Part shown: positions 22,110 through 33,745 of the stretch, piece after piece
Layout: the number at the start of each line of letters is the position of its first letter
Position numbering within the stretch: the stretch's first letter is position 1
DNA from: Coffea arabica
Taxonomy: Eukaryota > Streptophyta > Magnoliopsida > Gentianales > Rubiaceae
DNA length: 64,000 nucleotides
Reading direction: 5' to 3'
NCBI RefSeq assembly: GCF_036785885.1
Contig: NC_092322.1
Span: 14,530,466 to 14,594,465, forward strand
The notes under the pieces: generated by a model
The model's input: only the letters and a program-made list of their open reading frames with translations
Databases searched by the model: none
What the model was told of the DNA's origin: nothing
Made by a program: the position numbers and the translations under genes

Positions 22110-23210
22110 ATATGTGTGTGAACTGATAGAAATTTGTCTGTGCAACGACTCAGATCTTCTGGGGAAAATAGTTGTATTCATGTTTTGAAAGTAGGAAAAA
22201 TGAATCAGTTACAACTTTCAACTTCCATTTGTACAGAAACTTCTACGGATAACCTACTAGACAGAGTAAAGACTGGGAGAGATTTTCATCCCGACGTCCC
22301 AGAAGTCGCAGAGTCAACAAATTGAAATTTGAATAATTCACTTCCACTGTGATCAAACTTATAATTAACACCTGTCTTTTTAAAATTAAGTTGAAAAAGT
22401 TGAAAAAATTCACACCGGTATTCTTGAATGTTGAAAAATTTGAGGAATGTTTTAATCATACTCTTTAAATTGGCACCCAATGACCTGGTCAAATACTCAA
22501 CAATGAAGCCTCAACTTTCAATTCAAGTTTACAGGAAATTTCTTCTACTAAAAAGTAAATTGCATATATTCAAATTCAATCGATCGTAGGATGAGAATGG
22601 AAACAATTGTGAATTCCACTACATACAAATAAGAATCTTCAATGGACAAACAATTAAAAACAAGAATTTTCAATGAACAAAAAATTAAAAAGATGATATT
22701 CATCTTAAATAAGCCCTAAAATGTACTTCTAAATATTATTAAGTTGAAGTGATTTATGAAAAATATTAAAGATTTTGCTAGAATTGTATAGTTAACAAAT
22801 AAGATAAAGAGAGAGGTGCTAACCAGAGGCAAAAAAAATCGTGTCTCTCGTTGATAGAGTTTTTTATTTGATAGGCACTATACTTCTCTAAGGACATTAT
22901 ATTGTATGTTAATATATATTTTATTATCCTCTAGGTAAAAAAAAAGGATGAACTTCTATATTTATATTTAAGTCTAAATTTGATAAGTCATTAATATTTG
23001 AGACCGGGGATATATATTTGATAAGTCTAAATTTGTTAATATATATTTAAGTCTATATTTATACCATTGTAGGAGCATCACTAAGTTATTGGTTTGGGGG
23101 GGGGGGGGGGGAGGGGTTTACCCCGTAAAAAAAAATTTTAGGGGTGTGTGCAAAAACTAGAACCAAAATAGTCCTTAATTCTAAATACCTATAACATGCA
23201 AAAAAAAAAA
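22110..23210. other. Intergenic between kinase 2 and RING copy 2
   Basis: No gene is seen. A run of 15 or more G followed by GAGGGG lies at 23095-23116 and a poly-A run near 23200. From about 23215 the sequence becomes alignable with the 3' flank of RING copy 1 (10880-11290). Confidence 0.5.
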
Positions 23211-23647
23211 AAATTTGAGCTTCATAGCACATCAGCACTCTATAATTTCTCAAGTCATGATGACTAATGACTAATCCAAGAAGTTCCTTAAATTTGCAAT
23301 TATGGAACCTTAAACTTTATTTTAAGATGATATTTGAGAAGCAACTTCATCAGATGACAAATCCAAAAAATTCCTTAAAAATTTGCAATTGCAGAAGCTT
23401 AAACTCTCTATTTTAAAAGCTAAAACGTATCACATTGTAGGATTAGTTTGCAAATTCAAGAACAAAATTCAAGAATTTCTGTACAACTCAAATATAGATC
23501 AATAACAGTAGTTATACGAACAAAGTTCATAGCTTTCCTAACTTATGTAACAAATCCAAACAAAATAAAGAATAGTACAAAAAGAATCCAGAAAGCGGAG
23601 GAGAGCCTTCCAGATTCTGAGAAACAGAACAGCTATTAACTTCTCAA

Positions 23648-24562
23648 TTAGCTTTTCTGTTGAATTCCTTCACGTTTGCAAAGAGGGCAAACATTCTTCT
23701 TCATTAACCACCTTTTGATGCAGTCCGCATGGTACTCATGCTTGCATTCTAGAGTTCCAATTGTCTCCCCATTCTCGCACTCGCACTGGCAAACTACGCA
23801 AATTTCAGGTTGTTGATCAGCAAGTGTTTGATAATATCTGATTTTCAGATGCTCTGAGATGGTTGCTTCCGGTAAACCACTATTTTTACTAATCCTGTCT
23901 TCTGGAACCAATTGTTGTAGGAACTCAACAATTGGGTCATCAGCAGGAATCAAAGTCGTGACGCTGGCAAGATTTCCTTCCTCATTGACGAACTCTACAT
24001 CTAATGCACGTAGGGGAGTATCATCTTCTGGTGCAAATCTCGAGTTCAATCGCAATTGAATATTTCGTCCCAGATCAGATTCTTGAAGCTGGTTCTCAAG
24101 TGCGTAGTTCTCGTCCGCATCCAAATCAAGTATGACAGTCTCATCTTCTGGTGCAAAGCTAAAACGGGAGAGGAGGTCCGGTCCCTGATCAGATTCTTGA
24201 AGATGGCTCCGGGGCCATTGGAGGTTCTGCTCTTGATTAAGATAGTAATTGTTATTCTGATCATAGTACATCGCTTCAGCAGGAGGATGACCGTAGTAGT
24301 ATTGCAGAGGGCTAGGAAGAAAAGAATCTCGAGAATAGTAACCTGGTTGAATGGATTGAGGATAAACTGGGAAGCCATAAGCTGACGGAATAGGGTAAAA
24401 AGGTGTCTGATGAGGAGGGGGGAAGAAAACATAGTGTCCGTCGTAAATTCCCATGTTTCCTTGAATCCTTGGCGGATAAGTTTGGTAGTCATGATAATGC
24501 TGATGAAGAGCAGGTGAATAGAACTGCTGTTGCTGCATTTTTCTTGGAGGGCGTTTTTTCAA
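23648..24562 (-). CDS. RING-H2 E3 ubiquitin ligase, MBR2/HIP1-like RING (copy 2, intact)
   Basis: This single-exon gene encodes 304 aa. The N-terminal third is rich in Gln, Tyr and Pro (MQQQQFYSPALHQHYH, QTPFYPIPSAYGFPVYPQ) and probably disordered. The middle is acidic with two repeated phrases of the type FAPEDETVILDLDADENY and LENQLQESD. The C terminus is a RING-H2: CVVCQCECENGETIGTLEC, KHEYHADC, KRWLMKKNVCPLC, giving the C-C-C-H-H-C-C-C zinc ligand set. The core GTLECKHEYHADCIKRWL resembles MBR1/MBR2/HIP1-type ligases. It would transfer ubiquitin to an unknown substrate. A TATA box lies about 55 bases upstream. The first Met at 24562 was chosen; a second Met (24538) is eight codons in. It is the only copy of three in this window without disabling changes. 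Confidence 0.9.
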   Translation of the reverse strand: MKKRPPRKMQQQQFYSPALHQHYHDYQTYPPRIQGNMGIYDGHYVFFPPPHQTPFYPIPSAYGFPVYPQSIQPGYYSRDSFLPSPLQYYYGHPPAEAMYYDQNNNYYLNQEQNLQWPRSHLQESDQGPDLLSRFSFAPEDETVILDLDADENYALENQLQESDLGRNIQLRLNSRFAPEDDTPLRALDVEFVNEEGNLASVTTLIPADDPIVEFLQQLVPEDRISKNSGLPEATISEHLKIRYYQTLADQQPEICVVCQCECENGETIGTLECKHEYHADCIKRWLMKKNVCPLCKREGIQQKS

Positions 24563-24614
24563 GAATGATACTCTAGTATGAATAATGTGAAGCTAACGTT
24601 ATGAACTCTGATTC

Positions 24615-24621
24615 TTATATA
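24615..24621 (-). promoter_or_regulatory. TATA box of RING copy 2
   Basis: The minus strand reads CCTATATAAGAATC about 55 bases before the start codon, implying a short 5' untranslated region. It is conserved with RING copy 1. Confidence 0.7.
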
Positions 24622-25182
24622 GGAATTGCAGAATCCAGATCTGGTTAGGACACGGACTTGACTTGAATTTTAACGGAAAAGTCGAAATCAATTCGCTTAG
24701 GATTAGGAACACAGGTTTTGGAAACTTTCCTTTTTTTCTGATTGCCCTTAAAGAAGAAAGCGCGCTTATGAATTGAGCTCACAGCCACGCCTTTAACTCA
24801 TAGCACGCATTTTTCTCTCAAAGTCCCAAATGGTTGTTTTGTACTTCTGTTACTTTAAGAGTTTATCAAAGGCTGGCGTTGATCAATGCCAGTGTTAAAA
24901 TTTTACTATCACAGTAATTTTTGTGTTTTCAAATTAAGTGACAAATAATTCATTGTGAATAATCTTGAACTAGTAAAGCGCATAGTTCTTGTTTTGAAAT
25001 AAATTGCTGTGACTGTGAAATACCAACTGTTGCAATTCATAAGCCTCGTCAAAAGTTAAAACAAGAATTTTTTTTAAAAAAAAAAAGAAAAAATATGAGG
25101 AAAATGGATATAATTATGGTCAATTAAGTGCCTAGGCATTCACACATTCAAACCAAAAAGAAAAAAGATAATCAAATACTAA

Positions 25183-25471
25183 GGTCTTGTTTCGATTTCC
25201 ATTTTCTCTAAAAGAATTTTTATATTTTCCGTGAATATATTTTTCAATCACTTTTTATCTCATATACAATAAATCATTACTTGGATAATTAATTTCTGCA
25301 AATAATATTTCTTCTGTATCATAAACACATTTCCCAATCCACTTTTTTATTTCACGTGCATCACATCACAAAAAATGCTATAATAATTATTTTAAATAAT
25401 ACTTTATTCAAGCACACTTCATTTTTATTTTTTTTACAAAATTTTTAAAAAATAACAATCCAAACCGGCTC
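25183..25471. mobile_element. Tourist-like MITE, 289 bp
   Basis: Flanked by TAA on both sides (25180-25182 and 25472-25474), the usual PIF/Harbinger target. The ends are GGTCTTGTTTCGATT and, for the right end on the other strand, GAGCCGGTTTGGATT. The interior contains TTTTTCAATCACTTTTTATC, a core shared with three other copies in this window. It has no coding capacity and lies just upstream of the small gene at 25706. Confidence 0.7.
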
Positions 25472-25642
25472 TAAATTTTGATTAATCCAGTCTTTCCTAC
25501 ACGATTGCAGTTTGCCAGGTTCATTTTTGTCTCTTGTGAAGGTGTCCATATTGTGCGATACAGTTCCTAAAAGACCCTTTTAGTCCTACTATAACATCAA
25601 GAAATCTTGCCCTCCCTCTCACTCTCAGGTGTTTTATGGTGC

Positions 25643-25650
25643 TATATATA
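25643..25650 (+). promoter_or_regulatory. TATA box for the small gene at 25706
   Basis: The sequence GCTATATATAATAATATCCC lies about 60 bases before the ATG, a plausible distance for a short 5' untranslated region. Confidence 0.55.
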
Positions 25651-25705
25651 ATAATATCCCTTTCTCCCCAAAAATTGTCCATCAAAACCAAGAGGAAAAG
25701 CCAAA

Positions 25706-25981
25706 ATGCTGAACTCAATTATCATCAGAGCATCAAAAGTATTAGCAGTAGGAGCTCCCCTTCTTGATGCTTATGCCAATATCCGAAGAAGGGACGCATA
25801 CAAAAGGCTGGAAGAAAGTTACAACAGATTCACAGCCAAACTTGATGTTCTTGAAGAAGTCAAAAAGACGGATAAGGAAATTTTGGCTCTCTTGAACCAG
25901 AACCAAGGCTTTCTCAAAATCCAAACCATGGTTGAAACTCTCTGGATCCTTCAACTGAAGGCTTTGTCTCGGGCTTCTTCT

Positions 25982-26012
<31 letters not shown>

Positions 26013-26059
26013 AAGATGATGGATACGGTGATGATGGTGGCATCTTTGCTAACTTCTGA
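25706..26059 (+). CDS. Small protein of unknown function, 117 aa, acidic C terminus
   Basis: This is a single-exon open frame. The N terminus is hydrophobic (MLNSIIIRASKVLAVGAPLL) and may be a membrane anchor or targeting signal. The middle, from about residue 27 to 90, is charged and predicted helical (YKRLEESYNRFTAKLDVLEE, VKKTDKEILALLNQNQGFLK), suitable for a coiled coil. The tail is AAAADDDDDDEDDGYGDDGG and ends IFANF, encoded by a CTG/GAT trinucleotide run at 25978-26013. A TATA box and a good start context support expression. I do not recognise the family. Size, single exon, helical centre and a GDD-plus-aromatic ending resemble the gene at 27409. Confidence 0.65.
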
Positions 26060-26814
26060 GATGGTTTTTTTTTTTTTTTTGGGTGTTGGTGGGGTGGGGG
26101 GAGAAGCTAGGGGGGTTGAAGAAGCTATGAAGATATCCATAGCATATGGATTGCTAGATCTGCTGTCTTTTCTTTTTTGTGACGTTTAGTTTCCAGAGGA
26201 AGAAAAAGTACTTGTAATTGCAAAAAGAATTTATGCAATATATGGTGATTTTTGGTTTTTGATTAGTTTAGATTTGTCTGCTTAATTTCTTCCTTACTAT
26301 GGATCTTTTCCATTTTAAGATTATGGTTACATTCTTCTTGGAATTTTACAGATTTACCTCTAATTACATCCCCTTAGGCATTTGATATACTACATTGATC
26401 TCATATAGTATTTTCCCTAACAAAGCCTTTGAAATACTTACAGTGTCTTCTTGAATATACAAATTGAGGATCTATACATGCAATTAATGGATGAAACCAG
26501 ACCTAATTGCTAGCACAGTCTCCATAGCACAGAATTGATTATCATGTTAGTTTGAGATTTTTGAAGGGCTCCATTAGCCCCGAATTGCAAGTATAATACT
26601 GGAACCAAAATTTTGAAACTTCATCCTTTGTTTTAAATTAAGCTTTAATTTGGTCCCAAAAAAAAACACACATTAATCAAGGATTTCTATTTTTCTTTTA
26701 GGTCTGTCCAACAGATACTAATTAAGCGCTTGTTAAAATGTATTTCAAATGATTAAATTTTTAAATGTTTTAAAAATTAATTAAAAAAGTGTATAAATGC
26801 AAGTAAAGTTTATA

Positions 26815-26960
26815 CTTGTTTGGAAAAGATTTTCTACCGAAAAATCTCTACATTTTTCATAAACATATTTCTCAATCACCTTTTTATCTCATAAATGTCA
26901 AATTATTACGGTACATTTTTTACAAAAACTTCAAAAAATTACAATACAAAGACAACCCTA
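26815..26960. mobile_element. Decayed copy of the 25183-type MITE
   Basis: It contains CATATTTCTCAATCACCTTTTTATCTCATAA in shared order with the 25183 element, and it has partly complementary ends (CTTGTTTGGAAAAGA on the left; TAGGGTTGTCTTTGTATT for the right end on the other strand). Its limits are approximate. Confidence 0.45.
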
Positions 26961-27408
26961 GAGTGTGTATATATACAGTATGGAATTTAGATGCGTTATC
27001 TCGTTAAACACCTGATAAAAAAAAGTTTTTTCATTTTATGGACCTAACTAGCCATAAGGAGTCAAGGAATTCCAATTACAAAACAAATTCTTGTATTTCT
27101 CTTAGAGTGGCAGTTTAGTCAATTTACAAGATGTACCACCACAGACCAGCAAAGCCTGTCAACCAAGAACCTGCCACCTGCATTTCACAGTAGTGGCAAC
27201 TGAGCACCCTGCTGCCTCGTACCAGAAAGTGTTGCGGTGCATTTGAACAAAAGTTAAGTTCCGACAGAAAAAAAAAGGCCATTAATTTTCCAGTATTCTC
27301 AAAGGAGCTCTGCTTTTTATCTCCTTGCTTTCTTTCTTCCAAATCAGTTCTAAGCTCCAAAAAAAAAAAAAACGAATTTTACTCTCAAAGAAAAAGAAAG
27401 ATATCATC

Positions 27409-27681
27409 ATGTCTTCCAAATCTACTGATATTCTGACGTTGTTGGGAGCATCTGCCATCTTGGGTCTTTCTTGTTATTCATGCCTTCAGCAACGTCAAGA
27501 AGCTAAATCCATTCAAGAAATGTGGAAGAATGCGACAAATAGAGTTGCGGGTTATGAAGCAGAAAGGGAAGAGGATGCTGAGAAACTGAATATGCTTCGG
27601 AAGATCCATATACTGTGGGCATACTACCAAGGAAACCATGGAGGATCTAGCAGCAATAATGGTGATGATTCTGGTTTCTGA
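27409..27681 (+). CDS. Small protein of unknown function, 90 aa, N-terminal hydrophobic segment
   Basis: The frame is open from 27325, but the first Met is at 27409 (ATCATCATGTCTTCC). Residues 8-24 are hydrophobic (ILTLLGASAILGLSCYSCL), a candidate membrane anchor. The rest is charged and helical (QQRQEAKSIQEMWKNA, YEAEREEDAEKLNMLRKIHI), ending in GGSSSNNGDDSGF. There is no intron. It may be a distant relative of 25706-26059, 1.3 kb upstream on the same strand. I do not recognise the family. Confidence 0.6.
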   Translation: MSSKSTDILTLLGASAILGLSCYSCLQQRQEAKSIQEMWKNATNRVAGYEAEREEDAEKLNMLRKIHILWAYYQGNHGGSSSNNGDDSGF

Positions 27682-27699
27682 TGAAGAGAGGAGAAATGG

Positions 27700-29270
27700 T
27701 CAAGAATGAAAAGGGGTTTTTTGATTCTTCGTGACGATAAAGAAATTGGTTTTGAGTGGGATTCATAGTACAAGTTCAAGAAAATGGCAGAGATGACTAG
27801 TTTGGAATATCTGATTTTGGAAAATTACTAAGAAATTTGCTTTTGATTTTGGTTGTGTTTTGTCAGATTAGTTTAGTGCATCTTGGATGTGGCTGATCTG
27901 AGCTGCTTTGTTTCGTGGTTGCAATTCTGCTATTATTTCCTCAAACTATAATATATTTATTTAAGTATTTATTTTGTTCGAACATGTGGGAAAATCTATT
28001 TGATAATCAAGTTTTTTTTTTTGGGTATGTTACAAGTGCTTTAAAGATGTGTTTGGCATAGAATAATTTTACGGAAAAGAGAAACTAAATTGTGATTGAA
28101 AGAATGAGGCAACATATATGCTTTAAATCTACCTGAATAATTTTTTTTTTTTTTTTGTTAGGATTGGCACATCAATTTTCTAAGTTTTCTTACTGCCCTT
28201 TGACTCTTTGCACTCCTATTTCATTAATATGCCTAATTAAATTCAAAATAGTAATTTTTTTGGTTAAAAGAAAAACTAATTAGTATAGAGCTCTCTCAAG
28301 GTTTATTTATTTTTTTCACACCAAATATTAAAAAATAAGAAGTAAAATTGATGCAGTTTTATCGAAATTTCTGTTGCATGATGGAATTAACAATTTTCTT
28401 TTCCTTTTTGCTTGCTTTTTTAAAAAAAAAAAACAACATATATTGATGAATCAAAATATCAGTCAAGTGGGCCTCGTAAGCCAGTCAGACTTTTCAAAGC
28501 CCAAAGTCTGCCCAACAAAAAGGCTTGCTCTTCTAAATTAAAGTCTTTAAGGTTCTTTTTGAACTCTCTAGTAAGTTGGGCCTTGGACTGGCCCCAATTC
28601 AATACTGAATTCTTAACGCTTTCTCTGTTTTTTTTTCCCCTTTTTTAGGTCCGAGATAAGAATGATTGATCAAGAAATTAGTTAATGGAGGATGTATTGA
28701 AATTTTGCAGAGTTAAAATTGACTTAAGGCGGATTTATTATACTTAATTAGGGATCTTCCAAAGTCATGAGTCTAACCAGAAGATCATAGCAGAGCTCTA
28801 TAGCCTGCAAAATTACATCATTATTGATCCAAATCCCTTTTTTCCTCCCCACCAAGAAAATGAAAAAAAAATTAGTAACTGTAAAATCTTATCAACTTTG
28901 TCTACGATGTTTTCCAAGTGCCAAGTTTTTATTGTATGGTGATGCTTTTTTTGTCTATCAGATGTTGTTATTGCACACAATACGAGGATGTTTTCATCGT
29001 TACCTCATTACCATATTCACTACATCCAAACCAATCTAAAAAGAAGAGGAGAATCCCCTACATTAAGCTATCAGATAAAATAGTTAAAACCATTAGATAG
29101 ATAGACAGCAAATCCTACTTTAACACCTTGCTTCCAGTAGCAAATTGACAGTTAAAACATTGATTTGATGTTAGGAATATGTTGTTGGAAAACTTTATTG
29201 CAAACTTTAAGCCATGTTATAGAATAAGATTTGTCATAAAGAATTTCTTGTGCTGCTGAAATTCAGACCT
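27700..29270. other. Intergenic, nothing recognised
   Basis: This is AT-rich with several poly-T and poly-A runs (28012, 28141, 28421). Short open frames near 28824-29100 have no recognisable content. Towards 29270 the sequence becomes alignable with the 3' flank of the RING copies. Confidence 0.5.
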
Positions 29271-29344
29271 ATTGCAGTAGTTAAACAAATAAAGTTCCTA
29301 ACTTTAACCTACAAATCCAAAAAACATAAACAATAAACAAAGGA

Positions 29345-30050
29345 ATCCTGAAATCGGAGGCTTGCTCCACTTGACATTTTTGTTGAATCCCTTCACGTTT
29401 GCAAACAAGGCAAACATTCTTCTTCATTAACCATCTTTTGATGCAATCAGCATGGTACTCGTGCCGGCATTCTAGAGTTCCAATTGTCTTTCCATTCTCA
29501 TACTCGCATTGGCACACCACGCAAATTTTAGGTTCTTGGACCACATGATTAGCAAGTGTGGGATAATTTTTGGTTTTGAGATGGTTGCTTCTAACAGATT
29601 ACTATTGTTGTTATTCATCCTATCTTCTTGGACTATCTGTAACGCAACAATCAAGTCATCAATAGGAATTGAAGTACGGAAGCTAGCAAGAAATCCATCT
29701 GAAGTCCCCACATCAAATATTCCAATGCCTTCTGGTTCTGGTGCAAACCTAATCCGCGAGCTGATATTCAATAACTGATCTACTTCTTGAAACTGATTTC
29801 TGTAGTCTCACTCTCTATCCAAACCAAGTGTCGCCGTTTCATCTTCTGCTGCAAAACTAAAATGGGAGAGGATGTTTGGTCCTTTATCAGATATCATCCG
29901 TGAGCTGATATTCAATAACTGATTTGCTTCTTGAACCCGATTTTCCAATGAGTAGTTTCGCTCTCCATCTGAATCAAGTATCGCAGTTTCATCATCTTCT
30001 GCTGCAAAAGCTAAAACAGTTTGGTCCCTGATTAGAGCTAATTCGCGATC
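29345..30050 (-). pseudogene. RING-H2 gene copy 3, 3' part
   Basis: The RING is well kept (CVVCQCEYENGKTIGTLEC, RHEYHADC, KRWLMKKNVCLVC, ending GIQQKCQ) with all zinc ligands present, but the upstream part falls in different frames (about 29545-29800) and is interrupted near 29808. The middle has the repeated FAAEDETAILDSDGERNYSL and VQEANQLLNISS phrases, which match copies 1 and 2. The gene is cut at about 30050 by a solo LTR, and its 5' part reappears at 33270. Confidence 0.8.
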
Positions 30051-33000
30051 TGATATTACGACGACCCCACCTCCCTCTAAAGCGTACCCAAGGGTTTGGC
30101 GGATTGTCTGCCTAACTATCGTCATGACTCACTCACTAACAATGTTGGAATAGTCTATCACGCCTCTAGATTGACATAAAAGTTCCATTTCAACCAAGAA
30201 TTTCAACTTAATTTATAACCCAAAAGTGAAACATAAAATTACAGTTCCAAATCTCCAAAATACATTCCATCTATAAAAGTACGAGTACATAAAAATTATA
30301 CACTATAGTTCATGCCTATTTGCTCCGACCTTCACTCCTGTAAGGAAAACAAACTAATGGAATGAACTAAAAGTCCAGTGAGATTCCAAAAACAAGCAGT
30401 CAAGTAGGTAAAACACGAAAATATCACATTTAATATTTTTTACAGTAATAAATAATCATTCAATCATTGGAAGGATACGTGCTCACTTGGAGGCATGCAT
30501 TCAGTCATTCAGTTGCTGACCATTTCCTTTATTCCTCCGACATTTGAAAATATTTAACAGTGCGAACTCCTTCAGTGTTCATTTCATTTATTCATTCATT
30601 TCAATCATTACATTGTATTCACTGGTTAGTTCTCTACCAGATTTCGTAGTCATACTCGAGTATACCAAACACTGTCCAAGGGTCACCAGCCGCCCGATCG
30701 AATCTGCTTCTGACTCGAGTCGACTGGCAATGAAGGACAAGGGTCCAGTTCAGCTAAAGGCTTACATTCATACACAAGTAACATTCAATCACTTGATCAT
30801 TGAAAATTCACATTTACTTAGGTCGAGTGTGATAAAGTGCACACTCACCATTGAAAATCCATTTAACAATCATTGAAAAGCATTTAACACTCAAGCAAAC
30901 ATTTACAACATTCCACATTGTTATTGGAAGCACAACATGCAAGGAACACTCACCAATAGTCAAGTAAGCAAGACAAGAGAAAGCTTTCACAAGTTCTCTT
31001 TGGGGTTTCCCTCAAATTCCTCTTGAATACCTAAGATATGCACAATCAATGATTACCTATAATCTTTCAATCAAGGCCAAACAATTTCCCCTTAACCCTT
31101 CACTCAAGCATGCTCAATTTGTTGTTAAATTAAGAGAGAAACTCTATTCATTTAACCACTAAAATGACACTCAACGGAAGATTCAAAAGTACTCCATTTG
31201 TACATCAAAATGTGGTAGGAGTTTTTTATTTAAAAGTTAGTCAAATTGCTCAAGAGTTTAACAAAACACACGTGGGAGGGAAAAATCACTTTCACTTCCT
31301 TAACTCCTAATCTTTTACCCAAATTTTGATATATATAAATGAGCATTTAAGTTTACTAAAACTTCACCAAACCACCATTTATTTTTTAGTAAAGACACCA
31401 ACAAATCCTCCAAATTTTGAACATCAAGCAAGTGAAATTTTTCCACAAAACTCTTGGTATGATGCTCCACTTTTCACCCCTTTTTAATTCAAACTTGTTA
31501 CTCCTTTTAAAAGCACATTCGAGGGCAATTGATTAGCAAGTTATTTTGAGCAAAATTTCACATTAAACCTAGAGGAAATGAGACAAATTCCAATCCAAGA
31601 TTCGACCAAAATCTTCCAAAATTTCAGCAAACAAGGTTCAAGAAAAACTCCTCATTTCACTTTTAAAATGAATCTTGAGACCAAATTTGGTGCTTGAGTG
31701 AACCATTAGAATTCACCACTAAAAACACATTTAAAAAAAAGTAATAACTTTCAAGATTGCAACCTCTAGTTCTTAATCCAAAACATCAAGCTTTCTTGTT
31801 CAAATCAAAAGAAAACTCATATACATAATAAATCCATGATCCAAGTATGAAATGGGGTGCAAGTAATCGAGAAAGTTAGGTTTAAAATCCGGAAAATGTT
31901 TCCAAGACCCTTCCGAGTTCGTTTGTCATTTCATAAGAAAAATCCCAGTTTTCGTAATGCTCTTTGAAAAGTCATAACTCAAGTTTCGTATGTCCAAAAA
32001 TCATAAATCTTATACCATTAAAAAATAAATTCAAAAGTCTGCAACTCTCTAGAAGACGTTTTCATAGAATTCAGCCCATAAAATAGTCAAATCTCAATCT
32101 CAATTCACTGCTCAACTAAGTGCAAAAACAAGACAGTCTTGGATTTTTTGCCCACTTTGAAATTTTTCTAGTATTTATACAAAATGAACCAAACCATGAA
32201 GTTTACATAATTAAAAGAGCTATGAGTTTAGTTCAAATGCAACAAATGAAACTCAATTCAGATTTTTCTACACCAAAATATAACAAAATTTTCAAGACTG
32301 CTCAGAGTCTCCTGCGGAAAAAATTTTCAGCAACACTTGACTCAACCTTCCCACTTAAACTCATAATTTTTGTTCAAATCCAAGTCACGATCAAATTTTA
32401 ATGTCTAACAAAGTTTGTGGAGCAAAATTTCCCCCAAAAGTTTAAAAAAAATAAGGGATAACAGCACTCAAAAGTTTCGGCCAACAAGAAGCTTTCAAAA
32501 TAAAAATTTCTCAAGTCATCTACCTAGATCAAGGTTTCAAAAAAACCCATCAAAACCCATCAAAAATCCAATCTTTCTAGCTACAAATCTACTAGAAACC
32601 TGAAGAAAAGAGAGAGTTTCAAGCCAATACCTCTCCTAACAATTTCAACCAAGCAACAAGTCCAAGTTTCCTCCAAGAGCTTCCCTCCAAGCTTCACTCA
32701 AGATCTATTGGAGTAGTTTAGGGTTAATCTTTGAATTTCTCATGGATTAAGCAAGAAATCAAGGCTAGAAAATGGAGTATTTTCTCTCCCCTTACCTCCC
32801 AAATTTCATCCAACAAGAAACCAAGAAGAAGAAATGGTAATAAAGGCTTGGTTTAGGATAAGAATGAAACTTAGTCTTGGTCAAGAATTCATGGTTGAGT
32901 GACAAGTGTCAAATCAAGATGTAATCCTTATCTAATTGTCTTCCATTCACTAAAATATCTAATCCATCTCTAATTATCTCTTAACACCTTATAGTACAGT

Positions 33001-33269
33001 ATTTCTTTTGCACAAAACTTTTTCTAATCTTTCAAATTTAGTGTACGCACCCAACTAGTCGGTCACACTAGTATAATACACTATGAAACTTAACATGCAC
33101 TAAACTATAAAAAAAAAAAAAAAGGGAATGATAGAAATCTTAACTTAACCTTTAAAATCACTATCAAATTAAAGACTAGCAAATAAGCAAGTAAAGTAAA
33201 ATTAAAAGGGAATATAAATTAATTTTTCAAAAATAGAAAAAAGTTAAAAATAAATTTTGGGTCCTCACA
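30051..33269 (-). mobile_element. Solo LTR of about 3.2 kb (Ty3/gypsy, Tekay/Del-like) splitting RING copy 3
   Basis: On the minus strand it begins TGTGAGGACCCAAAATTTAT at 33269 and ends with CTTTAGAGGGAGGTGGGGTCG near 30060. That is the start and end style I associate with long chromovirus LTRs. The interior is AT-rich with no open frame of note and no coding domain. RING-gene sequence lies on both sides (…GATCTGATATT on the left, AATTGATCTGCTTCTTGAAC on the right), so it is an insertion. I could not define a clean 5-bp target duplication (AATAT against TATAT/ATATA), so the ends may be a few bases off. Confidence 0.65.
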
Positions 33270-33745
33270 TATATAAAATAATTGATCTGCTTCTTGAACC
33301 CCGTCTCTCAGTGAGTAGTTTCGCTCTCCACCCAAACCAAGCATCACATTTTCATTTTTTGCTGCAAAGCTAAAATGGGAAAGAATGCTTGGTCTCTGAT
33401 CAAATTCTTCTTGAACATGATTCCAAAGCCATTGGAGATTCTCATGATTGTACATCACTTCAGCAAGACAATTATAGTAGTATCATGTAGGTCTAGGAAA
33501 TGCAAAATCGTGAAAATCATAACCTGGTGGACCAGATTTAGAAAAATTTGGGGAACCATAAGTTGATTGAATAGGGTTACTCTAATTAGGCCGGCGGAAG
33601 AAACCATAGTTTCTGTAATAATTTTCCACGTTCTCTTGAGCTCTCTTTTGATAATTTTCCATGTTTTCTTAAGCCCTCTTTTGATAAGAAGGTGGGTGGT
33701 GATGATGTTGATGAAGAATAGATGAATAGAATTGCTACGACTGTA
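33270..33745 (-). pseudogene. RING-H2 gene copy 3, 5' part
   Basis: The minus strand reads YNHENLQWLWNHVQEEFDQR, then SILSHFSFAAKNENVMLGLG and NYSLRDGVQEADQL, matching the middle of RING copy 2. Upstream, the counterpart of the N terminus reads QFYSSILHQHHHH but without the start codon, and with a TAG just before QFYSS. Frames are shifted in between. Together with 29345-30050 it forms one split gene that can no longer be expressed as a ligase. Confidence 0.75.

Noticed and set aside
30544..30876. A 110-codon plus-strand frame
   Set aside because: It lies within the solo LTR, antisense to the element, and shows no recognisable sequence.
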